A stretch of DNA of 64,000 nt, taken from positions 40,781,874 to 40,845,873 of the forward strand of contig JAIOJX010000003.1 of the NCBI GenBank assembly GCA_022376925.1. The letters are read 5' to 3'. The position numbers and the translations under genes are program-made. Shown one piece after another: positions 1 through 11,261 of this stretch. The notes below the pieces were generated by a model. It was not told the DNA's origin. It saw only the letters and a list, made by a program, of their open reading frames with translations, and searched no databases. The stretch's first letter is position 1. Every line of letters begins with the position of its first letter. The DNA comes from Tragulus kanchil (lineage: Eukaryota; Chordata; Mammalia; Artiodactyla; Tragulidae).

Positions 1-81
1 ACACGGCTTGAGTAGTTGCAGCACATGGGTTCCATAGTTGCGACTCTGAGGCTCTAGAGCACAAGCTCAAGAGTTGTGGCT

Positions 82-397
82 TGGGCTTCCCTGGTGGTCC
101 AGTGGGTAAGGACACCGCCTTGCAGTGCAAGGGGCGCCGGTTCGAGCCCTGGCCTGGGAAGATCCCACGTGCCGCGGAGCGGCTGGATTGATGTGTCCAA
201 CTACCGAGCCGGAGGTCTGGAGCGCATGTGCCCAGAGCCAGTGCTCTGCGACAACAGAGGCCGCCGCGATGGGAGGCCCACACGGGTCAAAGGAAAAAAA
301 AAAAGATGGATGAAAATGGACAAATGAAAGACCAATAGAAGTGGCCCGCCTGCTCCCTTCCCTCCCCACCCCCACCAAAAAAAAAAAAAAAAAAAAT
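82..397 (+). mobile_element. Young CHR-like tRNA-derived SINE, long-tail subfamily (S1)
   Basis: Starts with the CHR signature ggcttccctggtggtccagt. It has a Pol III A box (tggtccagtggg) and a perfect B box (ggttcgagccc), then a tRNA-unrelated body, a C-rich segment (about 350-376) and a poly-A tail. It is flanked by the target-site duplication agagttgtggct (70-81 and 398-409). It interrupts an older CHR-2 SINE. This is the partner, through duplication pair 1, of the copy at 1176. Confidence 0.9.
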
Positions 398-917
398 AGA
401 GTTGTGGCTCACGGGCTTAGTTGCTCTGCAGCATGTGGAATCTTACCTGATCAGGGATCAAACTCGTGTCTCCTGCATTAGCAGGCGAACTCTTCACCAC
501 TGAGCTACCAGGGAACCCCCGGGATTTCCTTTTTAAGGCTGAATAATATTCCATTGACGCGTCTACTGCATTTTATGTATCTGTCACTGGACATTTTGGT
601 TGCTTTGACCTCTTGACTGTTGTGGATAGTGCTGCAACTGTCTGTGCCTCCATTGCCGCTAGACTGTTGTCAGTTCTATGAGATTTATACCCAATGGCAG
701 TAGAATTATTGGATTGTTGGACTTGTCTTTTTTTGCATGGAACTTGGTTGTGCAAAACTGAAAGTATATCCATTAAAACAACTTCCCATTTCTTCTGCTT
801 CTCAGGCTGTGGTGACCAGCAATCTATTTTCTGTTTCTGTTTGTCATTGGCTCGTTTCATTTAGCATAAGGTCTTCAAGGTTCACCCGTGCTGCTGGATG
901 TGACAGGATTTCCTTTT

Positions 918-1612
918 CTTTCTTTTCTTTTTTTTAAAGAAATGCATTTTATTTATTTATTTTTGCTATTCTGGGTTTTCACTGCTTCTGCAGGCTCTTT
1001 TCCAGTTGCAGGGAGTGGGGACTCCTCTCTAGTAGAGGTGATCAGGCTTCTCCTTGTGGTGACTTCTCCTGTCGTGGAACTCGGGCTCTAGAGCACACGG
1101 CTTGAGTAGTTGCAGCACATGGGTTCCATAGTTGCGACTCTGAGGCTCTAGAGCACAAGCTCAAGAGTTGTGGCTTGGGCTTCCCTGGTGGTCCAGTGGG
1201 TAAGGACACCGCCTTGCAGTGCAAGGGGCGCCGGTTCGAGCCCTGGCCTGGGAAGATCCCACGTGCCGCGGAGCGGCTGGATTGATGTGTCCAACTACCG
1301 AGCCGGAGGTCTGGAGCGCATGTGCCCAGAGCCAGTGCTCTGCGACAACAGAGGCCGCCGCGATGGGAGGCCCACACGGGCCAAAGAAAAAAAAAGATGG
1401 ATGAAAATGGACAAATGAAAGACCAATAGAAGTGGCCCGCCTGCTCCCTTCCCTCCCCACCCCCACCAAAAAAAAAAAAAAAAAAAAAAGAGTTGTGGCT
1501 CACGGGCTTAGTTGCTCTGCAGCATGTGGAATCTTACCTGATCAGGGATCAAACTCGTGTCTCCTGCATTAGCAGGCGAACTCTTCACCACTGAGCTACC
1601 AGGGAACCCCCG
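918..1612 (-). mobile_element. CHR-2 SINE, interrupted by the young SINE S2
   Basis: The parts 918-1163 and 1501-1612 together read as a minus-strand CHR-2: T-rich start, internal half-repeats of the type gtagttgcagcacatggg, and the end ctgagctaccagggaa. The element is flanked by the direct repeat ggatttcctttt (906-917 and 1613-1624). Its target is L1M sequence, since the L1 reads on smoothly across the empty site. This gives three layers: L1M, then CHR-2, then the young SINE. A partial duplicate is at 1-69 plus 410-521. Confidence 0.85.
1176..1488 (+). mobile_element. Young CHR-like SINE, long-tail subfamily (S2, duplicate of S1)
   Basis: Same insertion as 82-397, with the same target-site duplication (agagttgtggct at 1164-1175 and 1489-1500). 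It differs in A-run lengths and a c/t change in the gggtc/gggcc word. It should be counted once when estimating copy number. Confidence 0.9.
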
Positions 1613-1984
1613 GGATTTCCTTTTTAAGGCTGAATAATATTCCATTGACGCGTCTACTGCATTTTATGTATCTGTCACTGGACATTTTGGTTGCTTTGAC
1701 CTCTTGACTGTTGTGGATAGTGCTGCAACTGTCTGTGCCTCCATTGCCGCTAGACTGTTGTCAGTTCTATGAGATTTATACCCAATGGCAGTAGAATTAT
1801 TGGATTGTTGGATCATATGGTAGTTCTGTTTTTAATTTTTGGAGGATATGTCATTCTGTTTTCCATATCATTTGCACCCTGTTATACATTTTATGTCCCT
1901 ACTAACAGAGCAGGATTTCAGTTTTTCAACATCCTTGCTGACACTTTATTTTATCCATATTATTATTTTTTTTTTTTTTTCTTT

Positions 1985-2320
1985 TTTTTCTGAATCAAAG
2001 CTATCCCAAGAAGTGTGAAGTGTCAGGAAGTCTTTTAAAAACTGTCTTGTGATTCTGGCAGTAGATGACATGTGTAAATGTCTCTCTCAGCAAATCCTTG
2101 TGTTTTACATGCTACAAACAGTGTCAGAGGATAGACCACATCGTCTTTAGTCCACTGAGAGAGGACTCAGTGTTTTTCAAAAACAGACATTTCTAAGGAA
2201 AAGTTACCTTATCAAGTTAATGATAATGAGATTGAGTTGACTCTGAGTACTTTCTAGCTTAAGATTTACATTATTTTGTGCTTTTGTTTTACATACTGTT
2301 TGTGTGTGTGTGTGTGTGAA
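1985..2320. other. No recognised feature (duplicate 3100-3435)
   Basis: AT-rich sequence between two L1M fragments. I see no gene, RNA or recognisable element. It ends in a short (TG)n run at 2303-2318, duplicated at 3413-3428. Confidence 0.5.
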
Positions 2321-2324
2321 AGTA

Positions 2325-2640
2325 TTTTTATTGTGATTTTTAATTGTGATAAAAAGCACGTAAAACTTAGCATCTTAGCATCTGTTCATTGTTTGGTTCA
2401 GGGGCATTAAGGATATTCAGATTTTGTGTAGTTATCACCATCATCTTAGAAACTTTTTTACAAAATTAAAACTGTGTACTCTTAGATAATAATTCTCTGT
2501 TCTCCCCTCCTCCCCAGCCCCTGGCAACTGCCATTGTACTTCCTGTTTATGAATTTGACTACTCTAGTTGTCTCATATAAGCAAAATCATACAGTGTCTT
2601 TGAAGCTTACAAGTGAAAATTATACAGGTTTTTGTGAATG
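2325..2640 (-). mobile_element. Second L1M 3' end fragment, minus strand (duplicate at 3439-3755)
   Basis: Reads ttattgtgat...aaaaagcacgtaaaac, then ccagcccctggcaactgcc and tcatataagcaaaatcatac, which is the antisense of an ancient L1M 3' end. The duplicate lies at 3439-3755 through pair 2. A short TG run precedes it (2303-2318). Confidence 0.7.
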
Positions 2641-3740
2641 GCCTGTTCAAATTTTTAAAAATTCGAAATATTTTGTTGCAACATTTAAAACATGTTTATT
2701 TGATTAACATTTACTGAGTGCTCTGGGGGGTTGAATACCATATATCTAGACATGCTCTCCTCCAAGTGCCCATTGCACACATTTGAACATCTCTGAAGGC
2801 AACTTAGTCAAATTTTGACATTTTTCTCAAAAATTTTTAGACAATGCTGCTCCTCCAGTGCCATTAGACTGTTGTCAGTTCTATGAGATTTATACCCAAT
2901 GGCAGTAGAATTATTGGATTGTTGGATCATATGGTAGTTCTGTTTTTAATTTTTGGAGGATATGTCATTCTGTTTTCCATATCATTTGCACCCTGTTATA
3001 CATTTTATGTCCCTACTAACAGAGCAGGATTTCAGTTTTTCAACATCCTTGCTGACACTTTATTTTATCCATATTATTATTTATTTATTTCTTTTTTTTC
3101 TGAATCAAAGCTATCCCAAGAAGTGTGAAGTGTCAGGAAGTCTTTTAAAAACTGTCTTGTGATTCTGGCAGTAGATGACATGTGTAAATGTCTCTCTCAG
3201 CAAATCCTTGTGTTTTACATGCTACAAACAGTGTCAGAGGATAGACCACATCGTCTTTAGTCCACTGAGAGAGGACTCAGTGTTTTTCAAAAACAGACAT
3301 TTCTAAGGAAAAGTTACCTTATCAAGTTAATGATAATGAGATTGAGTTGACTCTGAGTACTTTCTAGCTTAAGATTTACATTATTTTGTGCTTTTGTTTT
3401 ACATACTGTTTGTGTGTGTGTGTGTGTGAAAGTATTTTTATTGTGATTTTTAATTGTGATAAAAAGCACGTAAAACTTAGCATCTTAGCATCTGTTCATT
3501 GTTTGGTTCAGGGGCATTAAGGATATTCAGATTTTGTGTAGTTATCACCATCATCTTAGAAACTTTTTTACAAAATTAAAACTGTGTACTCTTAGATAAT
3601 AATTCTCTGTTCTCCCCTCCTCCCCAGCCCCTGGCAACTGCCATTGTACTTCCTGTTTATGAATTTGACTACTCTAGTTGTCTCATATAAGCAAAATCAT
3701 ACAGTGTCTTTGAAGCTTACAAGTGAAAATTATACAGGTT

Positions 3741-6010
3741 TTTTTGTGAATGGCCTGTTCAAATTTTTAAAAATTCGAAATATTTTGTTGCAACATTTAA
3801 AACATGTTTATTTGATTAACATTTACTGAGTGCTCTGGGGGGTTGAATACCATATATCTAGACATGCTCTCCTCCAAGTGCCCATTGCACACATTTGAAC
3901 ATCTCTGAAGGCAACTTAGTCATGTATATTAGTTTAACTGACATTTTTTTTCTCATAAAATGATAGTATATTTTACAAACGACAGGAACTTGATTTCAGT
4001 GATGGTGCCTGCTTCAGTCTTTTCAACCCTATGGACTGTAGCCCTCCAGGGTCATCAGTCTATGGGACTCTCCAGGCAAGAAGACTAGAGTGGCCATGGC
4101 CTTCTCCAGGGGATCTTCCTGACCCAGGGATCAAACCCACATCTCTTACATCTCCTGCATTGGCAGGTGGATTAGGGTAGATGATTTCCATAAGGAAAAT
4201 GATTACCTAGAGCACATTCATTTAGGGAGACCCATACAATTCTGAGTAAACGTTTTAATTTAACTAAAGAACAGGAAAGCTATTTGGTATCATTAATCAG
4301 TACATTTCGAATCATTGCTCTGAATGATTATGCTTCATTTACTTTGTGTCAGAATGTTTTCCACACAATGATAGAGAATAAAAGTGTGTCATTAATTACA
4401 GTAGAGCAGCTCACACATGTGTGGGTACATGTATTTCCGTATCATCACACAATGAGGGAAATTTAGTATACAAAATAATTAATTCTTACCAAAGAATTGA
4501 TGATTCAATTAAATAATAGTATTACATTTATGACCATTTATAATTATGCCTTCTAATAGTTTTCTATAGTGTTTGAAAAAGTTTGTAGGGACATTTTTGT
4601 GTGCTTGTGTTTTCTAATTCTAAATGAAAACTTTTTTATAGTATGGTTTTTTATCTTTTGGGGATACCAATTACATGTGTTGGAGAAAAACATACGATTT
4701 TGAGGGGGGGTGATGGGATCAATTAATTTGCAGAGCTTCACTGTGGTGGGATTTCTGAAAGAGAAGACTAACTCCAGTAAACAGTCACAAGTCTGTGCGT
4801 GAAACTTTGGGCTTAGTCCTTTACTGTGAAGAGGGACCCTTCCTGTTAAGAACTGCTGTGATTGTCTGCTTTAATTCTGGTTTTTGTGAATGGCCTGTTC
4901 AAATTTTTAAAAATTCGAAATATTTTGTTGCAACATTTAAAACATGTTTATTTGATTAACATTTACTGAGTGCTCTGGGGGGTTGAATACCATATATCTA
5001 GACATGCTCTCCTCCAAGTGCCCATTGCACACATTTGAACATCTCTGAAGGCAACTTAGTCATGTATATTAGTTTAACTGACATTTTTTTTCTCATAAAA
5101 TGATAGTATATTTTACAAACGACAGGAACTTGATTTCAGTGATGGTGCCTGCTTCAGTCTTTTCAACCCTATGGACTGTAGCCCTCCAGGGTCATCAGTC
5201 TATGGGACTCTCCAGGCAAGAAGACTAGAGTGGCCATGGCCTTCTCCAGGGGATCTTCCTGACCCAGGGATCAAACCCACATCTCTTACATCTCCTGCAT
5301 TGGCAGGTGGATTAGGGTAGATGATTTCCATAAGGAAAATGATTACCTAGAGCACATTCATTTAGGGAGACCCCTACAATTCTGAGTAAACGTTTTAATT
5401 TAACTAAAGAACAGGAAAGCTATTTGGTATCATTAATCAGTACATTTCGAATCATTGCTCTGAATGATTATGCTTCATTTACTTTGTGTCAGAATGTTTT
5501 CCACACAATGATAGAGAATAAAAGTGTGTCATTAATTACAGTAGAGCAGCTCACACATGTGTGGGTACATGTATTTCCGTATCATCACACAATGAGGGAA
5601 ATTTAGTATACAAAATAATTAATTCTTACCAAAGAATTGATGATTCAATTAAATAATAGTATTACATTTATGACCATTTATAATTATGCCTTCTAATAGT
5701 TTTCTATAGTGTTTGAAAAAGTTTGTAGGGACATTTTTGTGTGCTTGTGTTTTCTAATTCTAAATGAAAACTTTTTTATAGTATGGTTTTTTATCTTTTG
5801 GGGATACCAATTACATGTGTTGGAGAAAAACATACGATTTTGAGGGGGGGTGATGGGATCAATTAATTTGCAGAGCTTCACTGTGGTGGGATTTCTGAAA
5901 GAGAAGACTAACTCCAGTAAACAGTCACAAGTCTGTGCGTGAAACTTTGGGCTTAGTCCTTTACTGTGAAGAGGGACCCTTCCTGTTAAGAACTGCTGTG
6001 ATTGTCTGCT
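3741..6010. repeat. Tandem duplication pair 3 (period 1140 bp)
   Basis: Copy 1 is 3741-4870 and copy 2 is 4881-6010, separated by only 10 bases (4871-4880). They are essentially identical over 1.13 kb; one visible substitution is cccat/cccct near 4232 and 5372. A Bov-tA element is carried in both. The copy 2 end (5671-6010) is also the start of pair 4, so that stretch occurs three times in the window (4531-4870, 5671-6010, 6783-7121). Confidence 0.95.
3996..4171 (-). mobile_element. Bov-tA SINE, minus strand (duplicate at 5136-5311)
   Basis: Contains ccctatggactgtagccct, ggcaagaagactagagtgg and ctgacccagggatcaaaccc, the antisense of the Bov-A body plus tRNA head. It is clearly diverged from the family sequence, so old. 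The duplicate at 5136-5311 comes from pair 3. Confidence 0.85.
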
Positions 6011-7885
6011 CTTCTGATTATCAGAACTCCTCTTTCTTTCAGTAACTCTCCTTTTAGTTCTTCCCCGTTCCCCTGGCTGTCCAAACTCTTGTCAAAAAAC
6101 CACAGAGCAAACACACAGAACCCACTTGCAGCATATAATTGCACTATTATGTAAGCACACAGGGTTGTGCCAGGTCCGAAGGCAGGTGAAGGAAGCCAAC
6201 CTCTAGTTTGTCTCACCAACTGCCCTTATTTTCCAGAGTAGAGGACTCTACAGTTCGGTAACTTCTTAAAAGACATATGTTTCTCTTTTAGAGATGGAAG
6301 ATACATAGACAAGAAAATGTTCAGCACTTGAGGTGATGCTGTTGGACAAAGTGGGCGGAGAACAAACTCAGAGAGATTCTTGGAGGAAGTCATTGTCTCT
6401 CTCTGAACTCTGTTTTCTCTCTTTTTTTGTAAGAAAGCCAAAATCATTTCATCCATTTTTTAAACACCAGACAATTTTCAGATGGTTTCTTAAATATTTC
6501 TGTAATGTATTCTTACAAGGAGTTTCTGACTTAGAATTCTGAAGGAAACTTTGAGCAGTTTGTCTCAGGACACCCATCCTAGTCAGAGCTAGGATTTGAG
6601 ACCTTATAGGCCCGTTCATTTGCACACGTCACACTTAGTGATTTATTTACTTCTTCAAACTTCACTCCTGCACCCCAGTTATGGTAGCATTCATTTCAGT
6701 ATTGTCATGTTAACTTTAAAACTTTTTTCTCTAGGCTCTGATTCTTAAAAACTGCCAAAGCCAAAATTCTTTCAGCATGGAATGACCATTTATAATTATG
6801 CCTTCTAATAGTTTTCTATAGTGTTTGAAAAGTTTGTAGGGACATTTTTGTGTGCTTGTGTTTTCTAATTCTAAATGAAAACTTTTTTATAGTATGGTTT
6901 TTTATCTTTTGGGGATACCAATTACATGTGTTGGAGAAAAACATACGATTTTGAGGGGGGGTGATGGGATCAATTAATTTGCAGAGCTTCACTGTGGTGG
7001 GATTTCTGAAAGAGAAGACTAACTCCAGTAAACAGTCACAAGTCTGTGCGTGAAACTTTGGGCTTAGTCCTTTACTGTGAAGAGGGACCCTTCCTGTTAA
7101 GAACTGCTGTGATTGTCTGCTCTTCTGATTATCAGAACTCCTCTTTCTTTCAGTAACTCTCCTTTTAGTTCTTCCCCGTTCCCCTGGCTGTCCAAACTCT
7201 TGTCAAAAAACCACAGAGCAAACACACAGAACCCACTTGCAGCATATAATTGCACTATTATGTAAGCACACAGGGTTGTGCCAGGTCCGAAGGCAGGTGA
7301 AGGAAGCCAACCTCTAGTTTGTCTCACCAACTGCCCTTATTTTCCAGAGTAGAGGACTCTACAGTTCGGTAACTTCTTAAAAGACATATGTTTCTCTTTT
7401 AGAGATGGAAGATACATAGACAAGAAAATGTTCAGCACTTGAGGTGATGCTGTTGGACAAAGTGGGCGGAGAACAAACTCAGAGAGATTCTTGGAGGAAG
7501 TCATTGTCTCTCTCTGAACTCTGTTTTCTCTCTTTTTTTGTAAGAAAGCCAAAATCATTTCATCCATTTTTTAAACACCAGACAATTTTCAGATGGTTTC
7601 TTAAATATTTCTGTAATGTATTCTTACAAGGAGTTTCTGACTTAGAATTCTGAAGGAAACTTTGAGCAGTTTGTCTCAGGACACCCATCCTAGTCAGAGC
7701 TAGGATTTGAGACCTTATAGGCCCGTTCATTTGCACACGTCACACTTAGTGATTTATTTACTTCTTCAAACTTCACTCCTGCACCCCAGTTATGGTAGCA
7801 TTCATTTCAGTATTGTCATGTTAACTTTAAAACTTTTTTCTCTAGGCTCTGATTCTTAAAAACTGCCAAAGCCAAAATTCTTTCA
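4172..7885. other. No recognised gene or element apart from the duplicated Bov-tA
   Basis: Apart from the second Bov-tA (5136-5311), this AT-rich stretch holds no repeat or exon I can name. It consists of pairs 3 and 4 and includes a segment present three times. Short frames here (for example 5986-6219 minus, 6333-6542 plus) recur only because the DNA is duplicated; they have no recognised homology. Confidence 0.5.
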
Positions 7886-7893
7886 GCATGGAA
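5671..7893. repeat. Tandem duplication pair 4 (period 1112 bp)
   Basis: Copy 1 is 5671-6782 and copy 2 is 6783-7893, directly abutting. The join lies inside the word gaatgacc at 6780-6787. An A-run in the copies differs by one base (gaaaaag versus gaaaag near 5716 and 6827). No recognisable mobile element spans the duplicated segment, so the duplication is not explained by transposition. Confidence 0.95.
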
Positions 7894-7902
7894 TGCACTT
7901 TT

Positions 7903-8240
7903 ATTTTTTTTTTAGAGATTTATTTATTTTATTTATTTTTTGGGGGGGCGGGGGTCAGGTTGGGGAGGAGGGGAACAGGCGGGCCACTTTTATTGGTCTT
8001 TCGTTTCTTTATGTTCATCCGTCTTTGTTCTTTGGCTCCTGTGGGCCTCCCATCATGGTGGCGTCTGTCGTTGTAGAGCACCAGCTCTGGGCACCTGCGT
8101 TCCAGAGCTCCGGCTCGGTAATTGGACACATCAGTTCAGCTGCTCTGCGGCACGTGGGATCTTCCCAGGCCAGGGCTCGAACCGGCGCCCCTTGCACTGC
8201 AAGGTGGTGTCCTTACCCACTGAACCATCAGGGGAAGCCC
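7903..8240 (-). mobile_element. Young CHR-like SINE, long-tail subfamily, minus strand (S3)
   Basis: Begins (minus 3' end) with a T-run and TTTA units, then the G-rich complement of the C-rich tail (7941-7985) and the unit tattggtctttcg. It ends with gaagccc. The B box complement (gggctcgaaccgg) is intact. The target-site duplication is tggaatgcactttt (7889-7902 and 8241-8254). The overlapping frames of 110-130 codons lie inside the SINE and are not genes. Confidence 0.92.
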
Positions 8241-8384
8241 TGGAATGCACTTTTGATTTTAGGAGAATATGAGAAAAGAAAATAAGAGTTATACTAATAT
8301 TTTGTGTAGCACTCAGTCTGTATATACCTATGAAAAAAACTTATTTTTTATGTGAATAAGAAAATAAACCTCCTAAAATTTCTC

Positions 8385-8590
8385 TTTTTTTTATTGTGAG
8401 AGAATTCACATATCATTATAATTCACATATTTAAAGTGTATAGCTCATTGGTATTTAGTGTATTCAGAGTTGTATAACAATGACTGCAATTAATTTTAGA
8501 ACATTTTGAAAGTAGACGTGTTCAGGGACTTATGGATGGTTTGCAGTGTATTTGGCTGTTATGGATAGAGCTGTTTTTTTTTTTTTTAAA
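8385..8590 (-). mobile_element. Old L1M 3' end relic (duplicate at 9499-9705)
   Basis: Reads ttattgtgagagaattcac...aaagtgtatagctcattgg and gtatttagtgtattcagag, a diverged antisense L1M 3' end. The call rests on recognised word order, so confidence is moderate. Pair 5 supplies the second copy. Confidence 0.6.
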
Positions 8591-9016
8591 GTACACATAA
8601 TTTTAACAATATAATCTTTAAATTTAATGTCTGAATCCTATGTTTGAAAACTTTTAATTATATGGAAATTATTTCACAGCTATTTAGAGACGTTTTTGCC
8701 AGTGTATTAAGCTGAAAAACGACTATGCACAGTTTTTTTAAAAAGTTTTTTTTGGTCATGTCACGGTTCGCTATTTCTGTTTTTGTAAGTTTTCGATCAG
8801 GAAGGTGAAATGACCAATGTTTGCTTAAAAGTTTTTTCTGATCAGGTGCACACGCACACTTAGTGATTTATTTACTTCTTCAAACTTCACTCCTGCACCC
8901 CAGTTATGGTAGCATTCATTTCAGTATTGTCATGTTAACTTTAAAACTTTTTTCTCTAGGCTCTGATTCTTAAAAACTGCCAAAGCCAAAATTCTTTCAG
9001 CATGGAATGCACTTTT

Positions 9017-9354
9017 ATTTTTTTTTTAGAGATTTATTTATTTTATTTATTTTTTGGGGGGGCGGGGGTCGGGTTGGGGAGGAGGGGAACAGGCGGGCCA
9101 CTTTTATTGGTCTTTCGTTTCTTTATGTTCATCCGTCTTTGTTCTTTGGCTCCTGTGGGCCTCCCATCATGGTGGCGTCTGTCGTTGTAGAGCACCAGCT
9201 CTGGGCACCTGCGTTCCAGAGCTCCGGCTCGGTAATTGGACACATCAGTTCAGCTGCTCTGCGGCACGTGGGATCTTCCCAGGCCAGGGCTCGAACCGGC
9301 GCCCCTTGCACTGCAAGGTGGTGTCCTTACCCACTGAACCATCAGGGGAAGCCC
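9017..9354 (-). mobile_element. Young CHR-like SINE, minus strand (S4, duplicate of S3)
   Basis: Same insertion as 7903-8240, with the same 14-base target-site duplication at 9003-9016 and 9355-9368. It is carried by pair 5. One substitution in the G-rich tail separates the two. Confidence 0.92.
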
Positions 9355-9945
9355 TGGAATGCACTTTTGATTTTAGGAGAATATGAGAAAAGAAAATAAG
9401 AGTTATACTAATATTTTGTGTAGCACTCAGTCTGTATATACCTATGAAAAAAACTTATTTTTTATGTGAATAAGAAAATAAACCTCCTAAAATTTCTCTT
9501 TTTTTTATTGTGAGAGAATTCACATATCATTATAATTCACATATTTAAAGTGTATAGCTCATTGGTATTTAGTGTATTCAGAGTTGTATAACAATGACTG
9601 CAATTAATTTTAGAACATTTTGAAAGTAGACGTGTTCAGGGACTTATGGATGGTTTGCAGTGTATTTGGCTGTTATGGATAGAGCTGTTTTTTTTTTTTT
9701 TAAAGTACACATAATTTTAACAATATAATCTTTAAATTTAATGTCTGAATCCTATGTTTGAAAACTTTTAATTATATGGAAATTATTTCACAGCTATTTA
9801 GAGACGTTTTTGCCAGTGTATTAAGCTGAAAAACGACTATGCACAGTTTTTTTAAAAAGTTTTTTTTTTGGTCATGTCACGGTTCGCTATTTCTGTTTTT
9901 GTAAGTTTTCGATCAGGAAGGTGAAATGACCAATGTTTGCTTAAA

Positions 9946-10430
9946 CAAATGACTTTCATATTTTACTGTAGGAGCTATAAGCATACACATGGTTAGATTT
10001 CTATTTTAGTTTATCAAGTTCCCAATGGATCCCAGGTAGAAAGCCTTATGTAGTGTTATTTATCAGGTGGTAGTTCTCAATATGGAATGCAGCTTAGAAT
10101 CATATGAGTATTTAAAAATACTTTAAATTCCTGAGATATTGTAATTTATTGTTAGTTTAATTTGGCAGGGGACCCAGAAGCTGGCAAAATTTAAGTTTCC
10201 TATAAGATTTTCACATGTCGCCAGGATTAAAAACCTACTTAAAAAGATTCATGCTGTCAGAAACATTTTTAAAAAACTGTTTCCTTGTTTTCTGTGTAAA
10301 GCCTGAGAAAAAGACCAGATTCAATCAAGACTAGGTTAAAAAGTCGGAGAGGGGATCCTGCTTCAGTCACTGGGCAGCACCTCTGAAGCTCATATCCTCC
10401 GTCCTTAGCAGATGCCATCTCTGTAGAAGT
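9946..10430. other. No recognised feature
   Basis: Single-copy AT-rich sequence to the right of pair 5. No gene, RNA or clear repeat is seen. Confidence 0.5.
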
Positions 10431-10439
10431 TTCTTCCTT

Positions 10440-10570
10440 TTTTCCTTCCTTCCTTCCTTCGACATTTATTAAGTGCCTCCTGTCTGTTCCAGCACTCTTT
10501 TATACCCTGAGGATAAAAATACAATTTGGAGCCCTTCTTACATTTGAGTTGGCAAAAGATATGTAATAAA
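10440..10570 (-). mobile_element. Ancient L2/MIR-like relic with a TTCC microsatellite
   Basis: After a (TTCC)n run (10440-10460) comes gacatttattaagtgcctcc followed by ccagcactctttta and ccctgaggataaaaatac. This is the familiar 'atttattgagcacctac...ccaggcactg...gggataca' order of ancient mammalian L2/MIR-type repeats. The exact family is not certain. Confidence 0.5.
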
Positions 10571-11261
10571 TATTTGTTGAGTTGAATAGAATCACAGCTG
10601 AGCCCTCTTGGCATCCTGCTGTGCAGTGCCTCAGATCCTTGGTAGAAATGAGGCCTTTTTGATATCCAGGAATATTCCAAGCATTGTTTGCCATTTCCTC
10701 AATTCTCTGCTCAGGACCCCCGCCACCTGCAGCCCCCCCATCTAGCCAGGCTTGAGTCTTTAGGGCAGAGTTGGTTAGGACCAGCGATTGAGGTCTCACT
10801 TCTCCTCCAAGCATCACAAATACCTGGGTCTTACCGGCAGTTGAGTTTTGGCTAAGTTCAACATTAAGTTAGATTACAGAGATGGGGAAGATAGACCTGC
10901 TGGACTGTGGATGAGAGAAGTCTGTCTCTGGAGGACTGGGTCTTAGAAGCCAACCTTTCCCTCAGCCCCACGGCACGTTTCCTTTCTTGAGAGCCGGGAA
11001 AGGGAAGAGAGCATGGCTGCCCACTCCAGTGTTCTTGTCTGTAGGAATTTATAAATTCTTGCTAGGTTAATCATCTCTCCTATGCTCCCCCGCTTTTACT
11101 TGGCCGTTTTAGAGTTGACTTTCTTTGTGGAGCAAAGAGTGCTTTGAACAAAATAGTAAGATGTCCATGAGTACACACGTGAACCTAGCACACGCACATA
11201 CATACATACATGTGTGTGCACACATACACTTAAACATTTATGTAAGAGTGAGAAAACAGTT
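10571..11261. other. No gene; ACAT/TG microsatellite at right end
   Basis: Mostly unrecognised sequence. A simple tract acatacatacatacatgtgtg lies at about 11198-11220 (duplicate at 12323-12345). A short Bov-A-like fragment (gcccactccagtgttcttgtc, 11018-11038) may be present but is too short to call firmly. Confidence 0.45.

Larger units (their letters stand above)
1..1812. repeat. Tandem duplication pair 1 (period about 1.09 kb)
   Basis: Bases 1-721 recur at 1095-1812 with an initial offset of 1094 that slips to 1091 through poly-A length changes. The second copy should begin near 722, so the first copy probably extends about 370 bases upstream of the window. The copies differ mainly in the A-runs near 292-304 and 377-397. 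The duplicated DNA is an L1M/CHR-2/young SINE nest, yet the breakpoints fall inside L1 sequence and not at element ends, so transposition does not explain it. Confidence 0.93.
722..1960 (-). mobile_element. L1M-type LINE 3' region, minus strand, interrupted
   Basis: 722-905 and 1625-1960 match from memory the antisense of mammalian L1M 3' sequence. Typical words include catttagcataaggtcttc, ggctgaataatattccattg, and ggatcatatggtagttctg. The CHR-2 at 918-1612 is inserted in it. Partial duplicates are at 534-721 and 2865-3075. It is diverged and has no intact coding capacity. Confidence 0.75.
1751..3922. repeat. Tandem duplication pair 2 (period 1114 bp)
   Basis: Copy 1 is 1751-2810 and copy 2 is 2865-3922. 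The 54-base spacer (2811-2864) reads like a corrupted join: its left half resembles, with errors, the sequence that follows copy 2 (from 3923), and its right half resembles, with errors, the sequence just before copy 1 (about 1716-1750). Within the pair, a T-run at 1967-1990 in copy 1 is replaced by a TTTA-type run at 3079-3100 in copy 2. Confidence 0.95.
7732..9945. repeat. Tandem duplication pair 5 (period 1114 bp)
   Basis: Copy 1 is 7732-8829 and copy 2 is 8848-9945, with an 18-base spacer. Each copy contains a complete minus-strand CHR-like SINE with its target-site duplication, so the SINE insertion predates or is independent of the duplication. One substitution (gtcagg versus gtcggg) is visible near 7956 and 9070, and a T-run differs by one near 8745/9860. 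Confidence 0.95.

Noticed and set aside
7893..8285. Overlapping frames of 60-130 codons that recur at many places (for example 67-378, 1042-1503, 7893-8285, 9007-9399, 16948-17360, 47187-47570) and look like a conserved protein family
   Set aside because: They all lie inside the same CHR-like SINE, on either strand and in several frames. The GC-rich SINE body has few stops. Pol III boxes and target duplications explain the conservation; there is no sign of protein selection.
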